From Parachitinimonas caeni (lineage in GTDB: Bacteria > Pseudomonadota > Gammaproteobacteria > Burkholderiales > Chitinimonadaceae): a stretch of 58,890 bases of DNA. The notes beneath the pieces were generated by a model, which had not been told where the DNA came from, ran no database searches, and was given only the letters and a program-made list of their open reading frames with translations. Made by a program: the position numbers and the translations under genes. This document shows positions 37,467-45,936 of this stretch, one piece after another (the stretch's first letter is position 1; each line of letters begins with the position of its first letter). The stretch is from assembly GCF_030129945.1 (NCBI RefSeq), contig NZ_JARRAF010000028.1:1-58890 (forward strand), in the 5' to 3' direction.

Positions 37467-38405
37467 CTATCTGGCAAGCCGCCAGACCAAGCGGGCCGCC
37501 ACCTTGGCGGTTCGATTGTCAATGTCAAAACTTGGGTTCATTTCGGCGACATCGGCCATTTTGAGCTTGCCAGACTGCTTGATCTGATCAATCAAGGTTT
37601 CCACGACTTCCAGCGCCACCCCCCTTGCCGCCGGCGCCGAAACGCCGGGCGCGACCGCTGCGGGCAAAACGTCCAGACAGATGGTGAGGTAAATCCAGTC
37701 CACGCTCTCGACAAAGGCGTTCACTTGCTGCTGGCTGTCTGCGAGCTGGTGAATACCCATTTCGTCATCCAATCGCCACAGCACATTCAATTCCCGCGCG
37801 GTAGCGAACAGCGCCGGCGTGTTACCGGGTTCTGACACACCAAGGCAGCAGTAGCGGAATGGCCAGCCAGACTCCTGGCACATCCGGGCAATCTGGCGAA
37901 AGGGGGTTCCCGAGCTGGGGCGCTCGCTACCACGCAGATCAAAATGCGCGTCGAAGTTGATGATGCCGATCCGAGGCGGCTTGGGTTGTGACTCGGCAAA
38001 GCGCGCCAGACCCAGGAAACTGCCAAAAGCGACTTCATGCCCACCACCCAGCACAATCGGGAAGTGTCCATCCATCAGGCATTGCGCCACTTCTCTGGCC
38101 AACACGGTTTGCGCAGCTTCCAGTTGATCATCTTCGCAATGGACATCGCCCGCGTCATGCACCAGACGGGTCTGATGCCAAGCCATATTCGCCAAAGCCT
38201 GCCGGATCACCGTTGGACCTTGCTTCGCCCCTGGTCTGCCCTGATTTCGTGTCACCCCGGCATCGCAACGGAACCCCAGAAGCGCAACCCCCGGCCCAAT
38301 GGCGCCATGCATGGCGGTTACGCGTTCGTGCCAGCGAACTGCCAGCGCGCCCTCTTCATGATCGACACGGCCACGCCATATCGACATCTCTGCAGGTTGA
38401 TACAC
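37467..38405 (-). CDS. hutG: Formimidoylglutamase (arginase/ureohydrolase family)
   Basis: 312 residues from a GTG at 38405 that has GAAGGGG six bases upstream; ATG 38387 is the alternative. Arginase-fold metal motifs: GGGHEVAFG, NFDAHFDLRG, and YLTICLDVLPAAVAPGVSAPAARG. Arginases and HutG usually have Asp at the first ligand of this last motif; here the residue is Cys (TGT codon). The VSAPAARG segment is typical of HutG, which converts N-formimidoyl-glutamate to glutamate and formamide in histidine breakdown. No other hut genes are adjacent. It lies upstream of dppBCDF on the same strand, 195 bp apart. Confidence 0.82.
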   Translation of the reverse strand: MYQPAEMSIWRGRVDHEEGALAVRWHERVTAMHGAIGPGVALLGFRCDAGVTRNQGRPGAKQGPTVIRQALANMAWHQTRLVHDAGDVHCEDDQLEAAQTVLAREVAQCLMDGHFPIVLGGGHEVAFGSFLGLARFAESQPKPPRIGIINFDAHFDLRGSERPSSGTPFRQIARMCQESGWPFRYCCLGVSEPGNTPALFATARELNVLWRLDDEMGIHQLADSQQQVNAFVESVDWIYLTICLDVLPAAVAPGVSAPAARGVALEVVETLIDQIKQSGKLKMADVAEMNPSFDIDNRTAKVAARLVWRLAR

Positions 38406-38611
38406 GGATTACCCCTTCAATGTTTGGTGTTTGTTGGTTCTGCGGGTTTGCATGGGACGTTGCGGATGCTGCCCGGTTGATCACTATATATAGATTAGGG
38501 TTTTCCCTATATATAAGAGGGTTAATCCTGGCACGGGCGCAGTGGGTATGAATTGGCACGACGCCATCCCGATACATGCGACCGGGATGGCAACCAAATC
38601 AGCAAGAGACG

Positions 38612-40438
38612 TCAGCGGGAAGCGTCCGTGTAAAGGAAGCGCAGCAGCTCGGCAGACTGGCTGGCCGGCAGTGACAGCGCGGCCTGGTAGTAGGCGATGG
38701 TCAGCCGGCAAGAGACATAGGGGTTGAAGTTGCCCCGGAACCCCGAGCGCTGGCTGGCCAGGAATGTCTCAACGTCCCGCCCATAGTTTTCGCGCAATGC
38801 AGACCACACCTGGCCACTAAGCTGCAAGGCCTGCTGGTCCGACCGGCTGGTACGGGCGGTATCAGCACTCTCGATAACGGCGAGCAGTGCCTCCTTCTCT
38901 GCCTGTCGCAAGCGGCCGGGAAAATACGTTGCATACCGGTGCACCGGCTGTGGGTTGTAGGCATAAGCATGGCAAAGCCCGGCATCAACCTTCGACAGCA
39001 TCCACATTTGCTCGACAAAAACGCGGGTGTAGTCGCGAATGGCCACATCTGCGGCAATTGGCCGGCTGACATCGGTAATCGCTTGCATATGGGGGGACAA
39101 TTGCGCCTGCATTTCACCACGAGAGATACCATGCGCGTACGCGTCGCTGACGATCTGCGCCATTACATCGAACCGCTCGGGAAAGCGCTTGCGAATCGCC
39201 CGGAACATGGGTTCCTGCAGCAACTGGCTGGTGACGTGCGAAGGGTTGTCCGCGTCTTCTTCCCCTGATATCGCGTACTCGTAGCCATCCGTGGTTCGGG
39301 TTATCACCCCGGCAGTCTGCAACTCGTCCGGCTTCGGGCTCCACATGGTCTGGTTGGGTGTCAGCACCGCCTTTTGTGCAAAGGCAGGATCCACCCCTCG
39401 CTCCTCGAAAAAGCGAAGCTGAACCTGCCGTGCATTCCGCAATAGCGATCCCTTCAAGCCGTACAGGTCAGGCGAGTGATATCCAAGCGTGGCGTGGTCT
39501 TTCAGGGCCCGATCTTCGCCGCCCATGAAAGCCAGCGTGCAGGCACTGGCACAAAAGCTCGAAACGTAGGTATTCAACCGGGCTTTGCGGATAACGTCGT
39601 GCATTTTCAGCCCTTCGTTTACCAAGCCCCCTGCGCTGGTCAGGTGTACAACCTTGATCCCCTTATGCCGTTCCAGCACTTGCTGCAGTGACTGGGCAGC
39701 CCCGCGTCGGAAACCGCCAATGAATTCGACCTCTGCGCCGCTGCGCAGCAAACGCAACTGAAAGGGTGGCAACGTTTCGTCACCATCTTCCTGGCGCAGA
39801 TTGCTGACAATCCCCTGATAGCCGATGTCGTCGTTCAGAAACTGAAAGCTATGCCCAAGCATGCCTACCACGATCATTGCTTTCGCCATGAAGGGCCAGA
39901 AAGTGCGTCCGGTTTCATTCAGATGCCGGCTGGCAGCGCGCCAGGTTCCACACCATAGCCAGACCATCACCAATAGCGTTGCTGCCCAGTAGGTTGTCAG
40001 CCAGATCGCCAGGCCATAGGCCATATCTGAGTCATCGAGTACCAGCTCGACCATTGACAGTGCAAAGCGCAATGCCAACCCACCGAGTACACCATGCACC
40101 CAATAACTGCGGGCAAGCGAATACTGGCCTTCCCAGTGCCGACGCAGAAAGCCCCCACGCGGTTGCGGCCGCAAATTGAGCTGGGGCTCTTCAGTTATCA
40201 CCGGGTCTACTGGCGCCGGGGCCGGCGCAGGGCAGGCAGGGGCTTCCATCACCACCGCTATGGCTGGGGGCGGGGTGTTGGTCATTTTCACCACGTCACC
40301 AATGCGACGTGGTTGGGTTTCAGCGTCACGCCAGATCAGATCATCCGGTCCCAGTGCGCCACGGTCGATCAGAAGTCGGATCGCAGCAGACGACACCGGC
40401 CCAATGCGACGCCCCCGCTGTTCAAAATACCAAGCCAT
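38612..40438 (-). CDS. GYF_2 - membrane - ClpP-like (COG3904-type) protein
   Basis: 608 residues. A GYF_2/DUF4339 domain at 1-50 (WYFEQRGRRIGPVSSAAIRLLI ... DLIWRDAETQ), a linker, several membrane helices (about 110-205), then a ClpP/crotonase-like region at about 225-345 (IKVVHLTSAGGLVNEG ... YVSSFCASACTLAFMGGEDR ... LGYHSPD), in which the Ser of CASACT and the His of YHSPD are candidate catalytic residues. A C-terminal helical region of unknown function follows. Such proteins are thought to be membrane-linked serine proteases or protease-like; substrate unknown. Confidence 0.7.
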   Translation of the reverse strand: MAWYFEQRGRRIGPVSSAAIRLLIDRGALGPDDLIWRDAETQPRRIGDVVKMTNTPPPAIAVVMEAPACPAPAPAPVDPVITEEPQLNLRPQPRGGFLRRHWEGQYSLARSYWVHGVLGGLALRFALSMVELVLDDSDMAYGLAIWLTTYWAATLLVMVWLWCGTWRAASRHLNETGRTFWPFMAKAMIVVGMLGHSFQFLNDDIGYQGIVSNLRQEDGDETLPPFQLRLLRSGAEVEFIGGFRRGAAQSLQQVLERHKGIKVVHLTSAGGLVNEGLKMHDVIRKARLNTYVSSFCASACTLAFMGGEDRALKDHATLGYHSPDLYGLKGSLLRNARQVQLRFFEERGVDPAFAQKAVLTPNQTMWSPKPDELQTAGVITRTTDGYEYAISGEEDADNPSHVTSQLLQEPMFRAIRKRFPERFDVMAQIVSDAYAHGISRGEMQAQLSPHMQAITDVSRPIAADVAIRDYTRVFVEQMWMLSKVDAGLCHAYAYNPQPVHRYATYFPGRLRQAEKEALLAVIESADTARTSRSDQQALQLSGQVWSALRENYGRDVETFLASQRSGFRGNFNPYVSCRLTIAYYQAALSLPASQSAELLRFLYTDASR

Positions 40439-40765
40439 GCTATTGATTGTGAATAAAAAACAGGGCAGCGATTGTACGCGGAGCCAGTCGCTTTTTCTAA
40501 GCCGGATGTCGTATTCCCTTAGAGGTATGACTTTTAGTCATCATAATGCCCCATGGAAGTTTACCCCCGATCGCACTGGATTTCAGTCTGCCGTATTGAC
40601 CGCCAAGCGGCTGGTTCGCACTAAAAACCTGTACAGCCCGTGAACCCAATCGGGGAAACCGAGAGGCATATCGCTGATTGATATGACCTTCGCCTCGCGT
40701 CAGACCCAGCACGCTGAAGCGCAATCTGGAAATTGCCTACCAGCAGGGCCTTGCAGGCTCAAGAA
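40439..40765. other. Intergenic region
   Basis: 327 bp without a convincing ORF. It holds a small palindrome, ATGACT-TTT-AGTCAT (40527-40541), possibly an operator for the minus-strand gene that starts at 40438. Otherwise nothing seen. Confidence 0.4.
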
Positions 40766-41413
40766 TCAAGCATCCGGCACTGGCCGCACGACGGGAGGAA
40801 TACCAGGATTGATACTGACAGACAGATCGGCGGCAATTGTCTGTGGCTGTGCAATCAGGTGCCAACGGTTGTTGGTGTAGTACATAAAACAGAATGCATT
40901 GGAAACCGCAGCTGCATCTTCATTGCCATAGTCGGCATAATTGAGCTCGGCGATAATTTCCCGCTGTCCTTGATTGGTAACGATATTAGTGAGATTTGCA
41001 TTGTGCGGATGTTGATTATGGAAAACCCGCAATCTTCCCCCCGGGGCCGGCACCACCTGCAAGCTGCAACCATTCATTGCCGCTGTAAATAGAAAGGAAT
41101 GCTCCGGTGCATGCGCCGGGATTTCGATTGAACCCACTTCACTATTGCCCTGAATAAATGGGCACCAATATGCTGAAATCGCCTGCTCGCCACCATTTTC
41201 TGAATAATCACCCGATGGTACAAATGTCACGCCACCAGGCTGTGCGCCATTTCTCAGATCAAACTGGCCTTCGCCGAGCGCATTCAGCAGGCTGACTCGC
41301 TGCCGCCCCATGGCGCCAAGCGCCGCAACCTGAAAACCGCTCACCGAATTGATCGCAGTCCGACTGATATAACCCGTAGGATCTGCTCTAAAAGAAGTAT
41401 TATTGCCACGCAT
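40766..41413 (-). CDS. Unknown protein with a possible CNF/BLF1-like deamidase signature
   Basis: 215 residues from ATG 41413 (a TTG three codons earlier is also possible). No signal peptide or TM helix. The central FTAAMNGCSLQVV ... LRVFHNQH places Cys (116) and His (132) 16 residues apart. CNF1- and BLF1-type glutamine deamidases have LSGC followed by a catalytic His 12-15 residues later, on the same kind of beta strands. The rest shows no family I recognise. Lower GC than neighbours, an isolated unit between two long gaps. The toxin or effector assignment is speculative; it could equally be an unrelated beta-sandwich protein. Confidence 0.45.
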   Translation of the reverse strand: MRGNNTSFRADPTGYISRTAINSVSGFQVAALGAMGRQRVSLLNALGEGQFDLRNGAQPGGVTFVPSGDYSENGGEQAISAYWCPFIQGNSEVGSIEIPAHAPEHSFLFTAAMNGCSLQVVPAPGGRLRVFHNQHPHNANLTNIVTNQGQREIIAELNYADYGNEDAAAVSNAFCFMYYTNNRWHLIAQPQTIAADLSVSINPGIPPVVRPVPDA

Positions 41414-41570
41414 AAGCTTCAACGCTACCTATTCAAAATCTGGCGATTATGACGATACAGTTTCAGATATTCAACAATATTCCGCCGCTATGAAATGGTG
41501 TCTGATTTTATGTCTATCAATCCATCAAAAGTAAACGAGCTTAACTTTTCATGAAAATACCAATGGAATA

Positions 41571-41598
41571 AAAATAGCCCGTCTAAGCGGGCTATTTT
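41571..41598 (-). terminator. Terminator of the DAHP synthase gene
   Basis: AAAATAGCCCG, loop, CGGGCTATTTT with a T run on the minus strand, 20 bp after the stop. Confidence 0.85.
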
Positions 41599-41615
41599 CC
41601 ATTCTAAAATGGCAA

Positions 41616-42635
41616 TCACGCCAAATCGCGACCGATTGCCTGCGCAATCGCTTTGAGCGACACCATCAGATCTTTCAGCTCCTGCGGTGTCAGGGCTTGA
41701 TCGGCATCACACCAGGCCTCGCAAGGATTCGGATGCATCTCAATCAACAAGCCATCCGCACCGGCGGCTACCGCCGCGCGGGCCAGTGCCGGCACCATCC
41801 AGGCCTTTCCTCCAGCATGGCTAGGATCGATCACTACCGGCAGGTGAGTTTCCTTCTTCAGCACGGGAATCGCTGTGATATCGAGGACGTTACGGTATGC
41901 CGTCTCGAAAGTGCGAATGCCACGCTCGCACAGGATGATGTTGTGATTGCCTCCAGCTGCAATGTACTCAGCCGCCATCAGTAACTCTGAAATAGTGGCG
42001 GATAGACCACGCTTGAGAATGACAGGCTTGTTGACCCGGCCAACTTCTTTAAGCAGATCAAAATTCTGCATGTTACGTGCGCCGATCTGGATGACATCGA
42101 CGTCATGTTCCATGAAGGTGTCCAGCATGCGCACATCCATCAGCTCCGTAACGATGGGGAGCTTGTATTCGCGCGCGGCCTTGCCAAAGTATTCAAGCCC
42201 GGTTACGCCAAGCCCCTGAAAGGCGTAAGGGCTGGTACGCGGTTTGAAAGCCCCACCACGCATAAGCTTGCAACCTGCGGCGTGTACCCCGGCAGCGGCA
42301 AGATGCATTTGCTCCTGAGTTTCTACCGAACAGGGCCCGGCAATGACCTGCACATCCTTGCCGCCCAGTTTGACACCCCGGATGTCAACAATGGTCCCGT
42401 CCGGGTGCCCTTCTCTGGCAACGATTTTGTATTGCTTCACAATATGGATAGCACGCTCGACCCCTGGCAACAGTTCGAAAGCCTGTTCAGATAGTGACCG
42501 TTCATCCCCGATGGCGCCGACAATGATGCGCTCTGTGCCACGGGAAATATGTTCGGTCAGGCCAGCCTCACGGATTTTTTCAATGACCGCTGCCAATTGG
42601 GAGTCGGTTGCCGAAGCGTTCATAACGATAATCAT
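41616..42635 (-). CDS. aroF: 3-deoxy-7-phosphoheptulonate (DAHP) synthase
   Basis: 339 residues. A short N-terminal ferredoxin-like domain (residues 1-70) precedes the catalytic barrel (VIAGPCSVET, KLMRGGAFKPRTSPYAFQGLG, VIQIGARNMQN, VILKRGL, VIDPSHAGGKAWMV). This layout matches the KDO8PS-related Bacillus/Thermotoga type (TIGR01361-like). Catalyses the first step of the shikimate pathway. AAGGAC before the ATG. It is preceded by an attenuator-like leader and followed by a strong terminator, so it can be transcribed alone or with elbB and hisC upstream. Confidence 0.93.
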   Translation of the reverse strand: MIIVMNASATDSQLAAVIEKIREAGLTEHISRGTERIIVGAIGDERSLSEQAFELLPGVERAIHIVKQYKIVAREGHPDGTIVDIRGVKLGGKDVQVIAGPCSVETQEQMHLAAAGVHAAGCKLMRGGAFKPRTSPYAFQGLGVTGLEYFGKAAREYKLPIVTELMDVRMLDTFMEHDVDVIQIGARNMQNFDLLKEVGRVNKPVILKRGLSATISELLMAAEYIAAGGNHNIILCERGIRTFETAYRNVLDITAIPVLKKETHLPVVIDPSHAGGKAWMVPALARAAVAAGADGLLIEMHPNPCEAWCDADQALTPQELKDLMVSLKAIAQAIGRDLA

Positions 42636-42734
42636 CTTAAGTGTCCTTGTGCGGTTACCGCTGGCAAGCTTGGGTGATCAGGCCAAAATCTGTGCCGGCG
42701 TTGATTTAAGTAAAGAATTGAATGCCCAAAAAGC

Positions 42735-42758
42735 AACAGGCCCCTTGCGGGGCCTGTT
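42735..42758 (-). terminator. Attenuator terminator in the aroF leader
   Basis: On the minus strand AACAGGCCCC, loop GCAA, GGGGCCTGTT, followed by GCTTTTTGG. It lies about 100 bp before the aroF start and after the leader ORF, so it would stop transcription before aroF. GCGGGGC at 42797-42803 (minus strand), right after the leader stop codon, can pair with GCCCCGC in its 5' arm and so prevent formation of the stem. Confidence 0.85.
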
Positions 42759-42806
42759 ACGTGTTATCTGTGTGTTGCTTGAGGTAAAACTTGGCCGCCC
42801 CGCCCG

Positions 42807-42905
42807 CTATTCCCGGTAGGGATAATAAAAAAACCAAAAAGCTGCGCGCACGCCGACCGTTGTGGGGTCGAAGTGTTGGAGCAGATTGGTCGGGCAGCAG
42901 GTCAT
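42807..42905 (-). CDS. aroF leader peptide (attenuator), 32 residues
   Basis: ORF starting ATG 42905 and stopping TAG at 42807: 32 codons with the C-terminal run AAFWFFYYPYRE, i.e. three Phe, one Trp and three Tyr within eight codons just before the stop. The antiterminator strand and terminator follow it directly. This is the layout of ribosome-mediated attenuation: stalling at Phe/Tyr/Trp codons would free the antiterminator and let transcription enter aroF. No clear Shine-Dalgarno precedes the ATG; an internal GTG (42851) would give a 14-residue peptide with the same tail. The leader starts 43 bp after elbB. Confidence 0.82.
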   Translation of the reverse strand: MTCCPTNLLQHFDPTTVGVRAAFWFFYYPYRE

Positions 42906-42948
42906 GGTCGGTAAAAAATTGGCTTGTCAGCGAACTGGACGATTGATC

Positions 42949-43620
42949 TTACCTCAACATTGTTTGCAATGCAGCAATCGCCGCCTGACAAGATGCAAAT
43001 ATTTCTGCGGGGCTCGCATCACCATACATATAAGCCGGTGCTGACACAAAGCGGTTTGTCTCATCGGCACATGCTTGCTGAACAGGCAAAGCTATGTGGA
43101 TTTGCCCCCAAGTGGAAATAGCCTCACTCAAAGGCTCCCCCCCTGCTCCCAGCGTGATCTTGGCATTGCGAATTCCAGCCACCTGGGCTGCCAGCCCCAG
43201 AATCAACGGAGCCGCACACAGAGCCACCACTGGCTTTTTGGCATGAACAAATGGCATCACCGCAGATTCGACGTCCTCGTACATCTGTGCGGCATCCCCC
43301 ACCTCAAGAAAATTGGTGAGATTTTTAGCAGCGCCAAAGCCACCCGGAAAAACGATGGCATCGTAATCGTCCGCCTTCAGCGTACCCAGTGCCGCGATGT
43401 CCCCCCGAGCGATGCGGGCTGCTTCTGTCAGCATATTGCGCTGCTCATCCGCTGGCGCCCCTTTGGCATGATCAACCACATGCAGCTGCGCACGATCCGG
43501 TGCAAAACAGTCGTAGGCAATCCCGGCTTGGGATAGCGAAATCAGGGTCGATACGGCCTCCGTAATCTCCGCTCCATCCAGAAACCCGCATCCTGACAAC
43601 ACCACGGCGACTTTTTTCAT
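42949..43620 (-). CDS. elbB: Isoprenoid biosynthesis glyoxalase-type ElbB
   Basis: 223 residues of the DJ-1/PfpI-like superfamily. The start MKKVAVVLSGCGFLDGAEITEA and the ALCAAPLILGLAA loop (nucleophile-elbow Cys) are characteristic of ElbB/YhbL. Glyoxalase or deglycase activity is suggested for the family; the isoprenoid link is historical. Same strand as hisC (upstream) and the aroF leader (downstream). Confidence 0.92.
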   Translation of the reverse strand: MKKVAVVLSGCGFLDGAEITEAVSTLISLSQAGIAYDCFAPDRAQLHVVDHAKGAPADEQRNMLTEAARIARGDIAALGTLKADDYDAIVFPGGFGAAKNLTNFLEVGDAAQMYEDVESAVMPFVHAKKPVVALCAAPLILGLAAQVAGIRNAKITLGAGGEPLSEAISTWGQIHIALPVQQACADETNRFVSAPAYMYGDASPAEIFASCQAAIAALQTMLR

Positions 43621-43685
43621 CGTTTTCCTCTTGGTTTGGCGGCGGGCCAGCTACCCGCCGTTTCAATCATTTCTGCAATGCGAAA

Positions 43686-44783
43686 TCAGGCAAGGGCTTG
43701 TTCCAGCACCTCGATAAAACGCGCATTTTCAGCAGGCAGGCCAATCGACACCCGCAAGCTATCGCGCATACCGTAGCTCGCCAGCGGCCGGATGATCACC
43801 CCCCGCTCCAGCATGAAGCGGTTCAGGGCCGGGCCATCACCAACATGGAAGGTGACAAAGTTGCCAAAGCTCGGAATAAACGACACGCCAAGGCGGATGA
43901 ATGCATCGGTAATCTGCTTCATGCCTTCATTGTTGATGCGCACAGTTTCGGTCAGGAACTCGCTGTCATCCAATGCAGCACATGCTGCGGCTTGTGCCAG
44001 GCTGTTGACATTGAATGGCTGACGCACTCGGTTCATCAGGTCTGCCACCTCAGGGGCACACAGACCGAAACCAACCCGCAGACCAGCCAGGCCATAGGCC
44101 TTGGACAAAGTACGGCTGACAATCAGATTGGGAAAGCGCTTCATCAAGCCGATGGTGTCGCATTGCTTTTCTGCAGGCAGGTATTCGGTATACGCCTCGT
44201 CGATCAACACCAGAACATTCGTGGGGCAGTTCTCCAGAAACTCAACAATGTCGCCAGGGCGGCACATGGTGCCGGTAGGGTTGTTGGGGTTTGCAATAAA
44301 TACCAGCTTGGTATTTGGCTGGATGGCTTCGAGCATGGCATTGAGATCATGCCCATACTCAACAGCCTTCACCTCAATCCCCTGTGCGCCAACCGCCTGC
44401 GTTACCAGCGGATACACTGCGAACGAATACTGGGCATACACCACGCTATCGTCAGCCGTCAAAAAGGTACGGGCCGCCAGCTCCAGAATATCGTTCGACC
44501 CATTGCCCAGAACGATGCCTGCGGCCGGGACACCAAACTTCTGCGCAATTTTGGCCTTCAATTCAAAACCGTTGCCATCGGGATAGCGTGTCAGCTCATC
44601 CATGGCCTGCAGCATGGCCGCTCGCGCCTTTGGGCTCAGACCAACCGGATTTTCATTCGACGCCAGCTTGACGATGCTCGACTCTTCCAACCCCATTTCA
44701 CGAGCCAGTTCCGAAATCGGCTTGCCCCCTTGATAGGGAGCGATGGCACGAATGTAGTCAGGGGCGAGTTGGGTTAGCGACAT
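43686..44783 (-). CDS. hisC: Histidinol-phosphate/aromatic aminotransferase HisC
   Basis: 365 residues from ATG 44783, preceded by AGGA. PLP fold I: NENPVGLSPKARAAM, NANPNNPTG-like IANPNNPTGTM, DEAYTEYLP, and SRTLSKAYGLAGLRVGFG with the PLP-binding Lys. HisC makes histidinol phosphate; homologues placed near pheA and aroF often also transaminate phenylpyruvate and prephenate, which would fit the pathway context here. Part of a minus-strand series hisC-elbB-aroF. Confidence 0.92.
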   Translation of the reverse strand: MSLTQLAPDYIRAIAPYQGGKPISELAREMGLEESSIVKLASNENPVGLSPKARAAMLQAMDELTRYPDGNGFELKAKIAQKFGVPAAGIVLGNGSNDILELAARTFLTADDSVVYAQYSFAVYPLVTQAVGAQGIEVKAVEYGHDLNAMLEAIQPNTKLVFIANPNNPTGTMCRPGDIVEFLENCPTNVLVLIDEAYTEYLPAEKQCDTIGLMKRFPNLIVSRTLSKAYGLAGLRVGFGLCAPEVADLMNRVRQPFNVNSLAQAAACAALDDSEFLTETVRINNEGMKQITDAFIRLGVSFIPSFGNFVTFHVGDGPALNRFMLERGVIIRPLASYGMRDSLRVSIGLPAENARFIEVLEQALA

Positions 44784-44918
44784 GATGGGATCCTGTTCAA
44801 TTTTAAAAAATTGCTTCAACGTTAAATCAATACAGCCAGCTGGATATTCTCAAAGCAAACAAGTCTAGCAAATCTCGGCAGCAAAATCCCTTTCTTCCTA
44901 TTTAAATCGCAGAAAGCA

Positions 44919-45698
44919 CTAGCTGTTTGCCCTTGCGCCTGGCATTCCACCTCTTTGCGAATACCGATTAAGCCCTCGGGATAACTCCACCAAACAAACC
45001 CCTACCGCGCAAGCAAACTGCCCAAGAGTCAGCGAGTACCCGAAAGGAATGAAGGAAACCCCACCAGGCTTCATTAAAATATGAGTCCCCACAAGCACAG
45101 AAATTGATTGCAATATAGAGAGAAAAGTCAGCACCAAACCTAAATTGCACAGAATCAACGACCCAATCTGCCGGCAGTTTGGCATAAGCGAGCCATTCAC
45201 ACGCCAGTATCGAATAAGCCCAAAGAACATCAGCAAGTAAAAGGTTATACGAAGCATGTGGTTCAAACTCGACCAAAGTACAGCAGGGTTTGAGAGAGAA
45301 AGCGAATTAATCTCCCAAACTGTTGCAATGAGCTTATCGATCGACAAGAAGGCAAACGCCAAGCAATACAGAAGGCTTTTTGGAAACGAAGATCGCGAGG
45401 GCAGCCGCTCCCCGCTCTGCTCTTTCACACGGGAAAAGATCACATATAGCAACACCCACGGGAGAATAACTGAGAAAATTAGTCCTAGCGCAGTGGATTC
45501 TATCTGGGAGAAAAATTCAGAAAAAGGAAAATAAATAGCATTTACCACCAGAGAAGAGGCAATGCAAATGCCGAAAAATTGTAACCTACGCCCCTTAAGG
45601 GATGGTCGGCTTATCAAAAACAGAAAAAATAACAAAAGAAACAAGGAATCCAGAATAATCAGCATAAGCAACCCAGATTCCCAGAAAGCGCTATTCAT
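44919..45698 (-). CDS. AT-rich integral membrane protein of unknown function
   Basis: 259 residues from ATG 45698. Seven hydrophobic segments spread over the whole length (first LLMLIILDSLFLLLFFLFLI, last GYSLTLGQFACAVGVCLVEL), pattern like a small 7TM sensor or permease; no family recognised. GC is clearly lower than in the flanks, suggesting later acquisition. It sits between hisC and the LOG gene, all on the minus strand. Confidence 0.55.
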   Translation of the reverse strand: MNSAFWESGLLMLIILDSLFLLLFFLFLISRPSLKGRRLQFFGICIASSLVVNAIYFPFSEFFSQIESTALGLIFSVILPWVLLYVIFSRVKEQSGERLPSRSSFPKSLLYCLAFAFLSIDKLIATVWEINSLSLSNPAVLWSSLNHMLRITFYLLMFFGLIRYWRVNGSLMPNCRQIGSLILCNLGLVLTFLSILQSISVLVGTHILMKPGGVSFIPFGYSLTLGQFACAVGVCLVELSRGLNRYSQRGGMPGARANS

Positions 45699-45879
45699 TT
45701 TAAAGTTACCCAGAAAATTCAATACCTGCCAGCCATTAGATGAAGAAAACCATTGGCACAGAAAGAGTTCCGGCTTTGAGTTTAGAAGCAGACGGAACCT
45801 GACATCTACTCACCCCCGTCGCCCAAAATCTCAAACCGGCCAAGATCGGCCAGCTTGTACCCGTCGGTAGGCAAACGGA

Positions 45880-45909
45880 AAAAATAGCAAGGCCGCACAA
45901 GGCGGCCTT
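45880..45909 (-). terminator. Terminator of the LOG gene
   Basis: AAGGCCGC-CTTG-TGCGGCCTT-like stem followed on the minus strand by GCTATTTTTTCC. Confidence 0.8.
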
Positions 45910-45936
45910 CTGTGCACCACAACTGTAGGCGCCGAA

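Noticed and set aside
44784-44819. A short extension MKQFFKIEQDPI before hisC as a leader peptide
   Set aside because: In frame with hisC with no terminator after it and only two Phe codons; more likely an untranslated extension.
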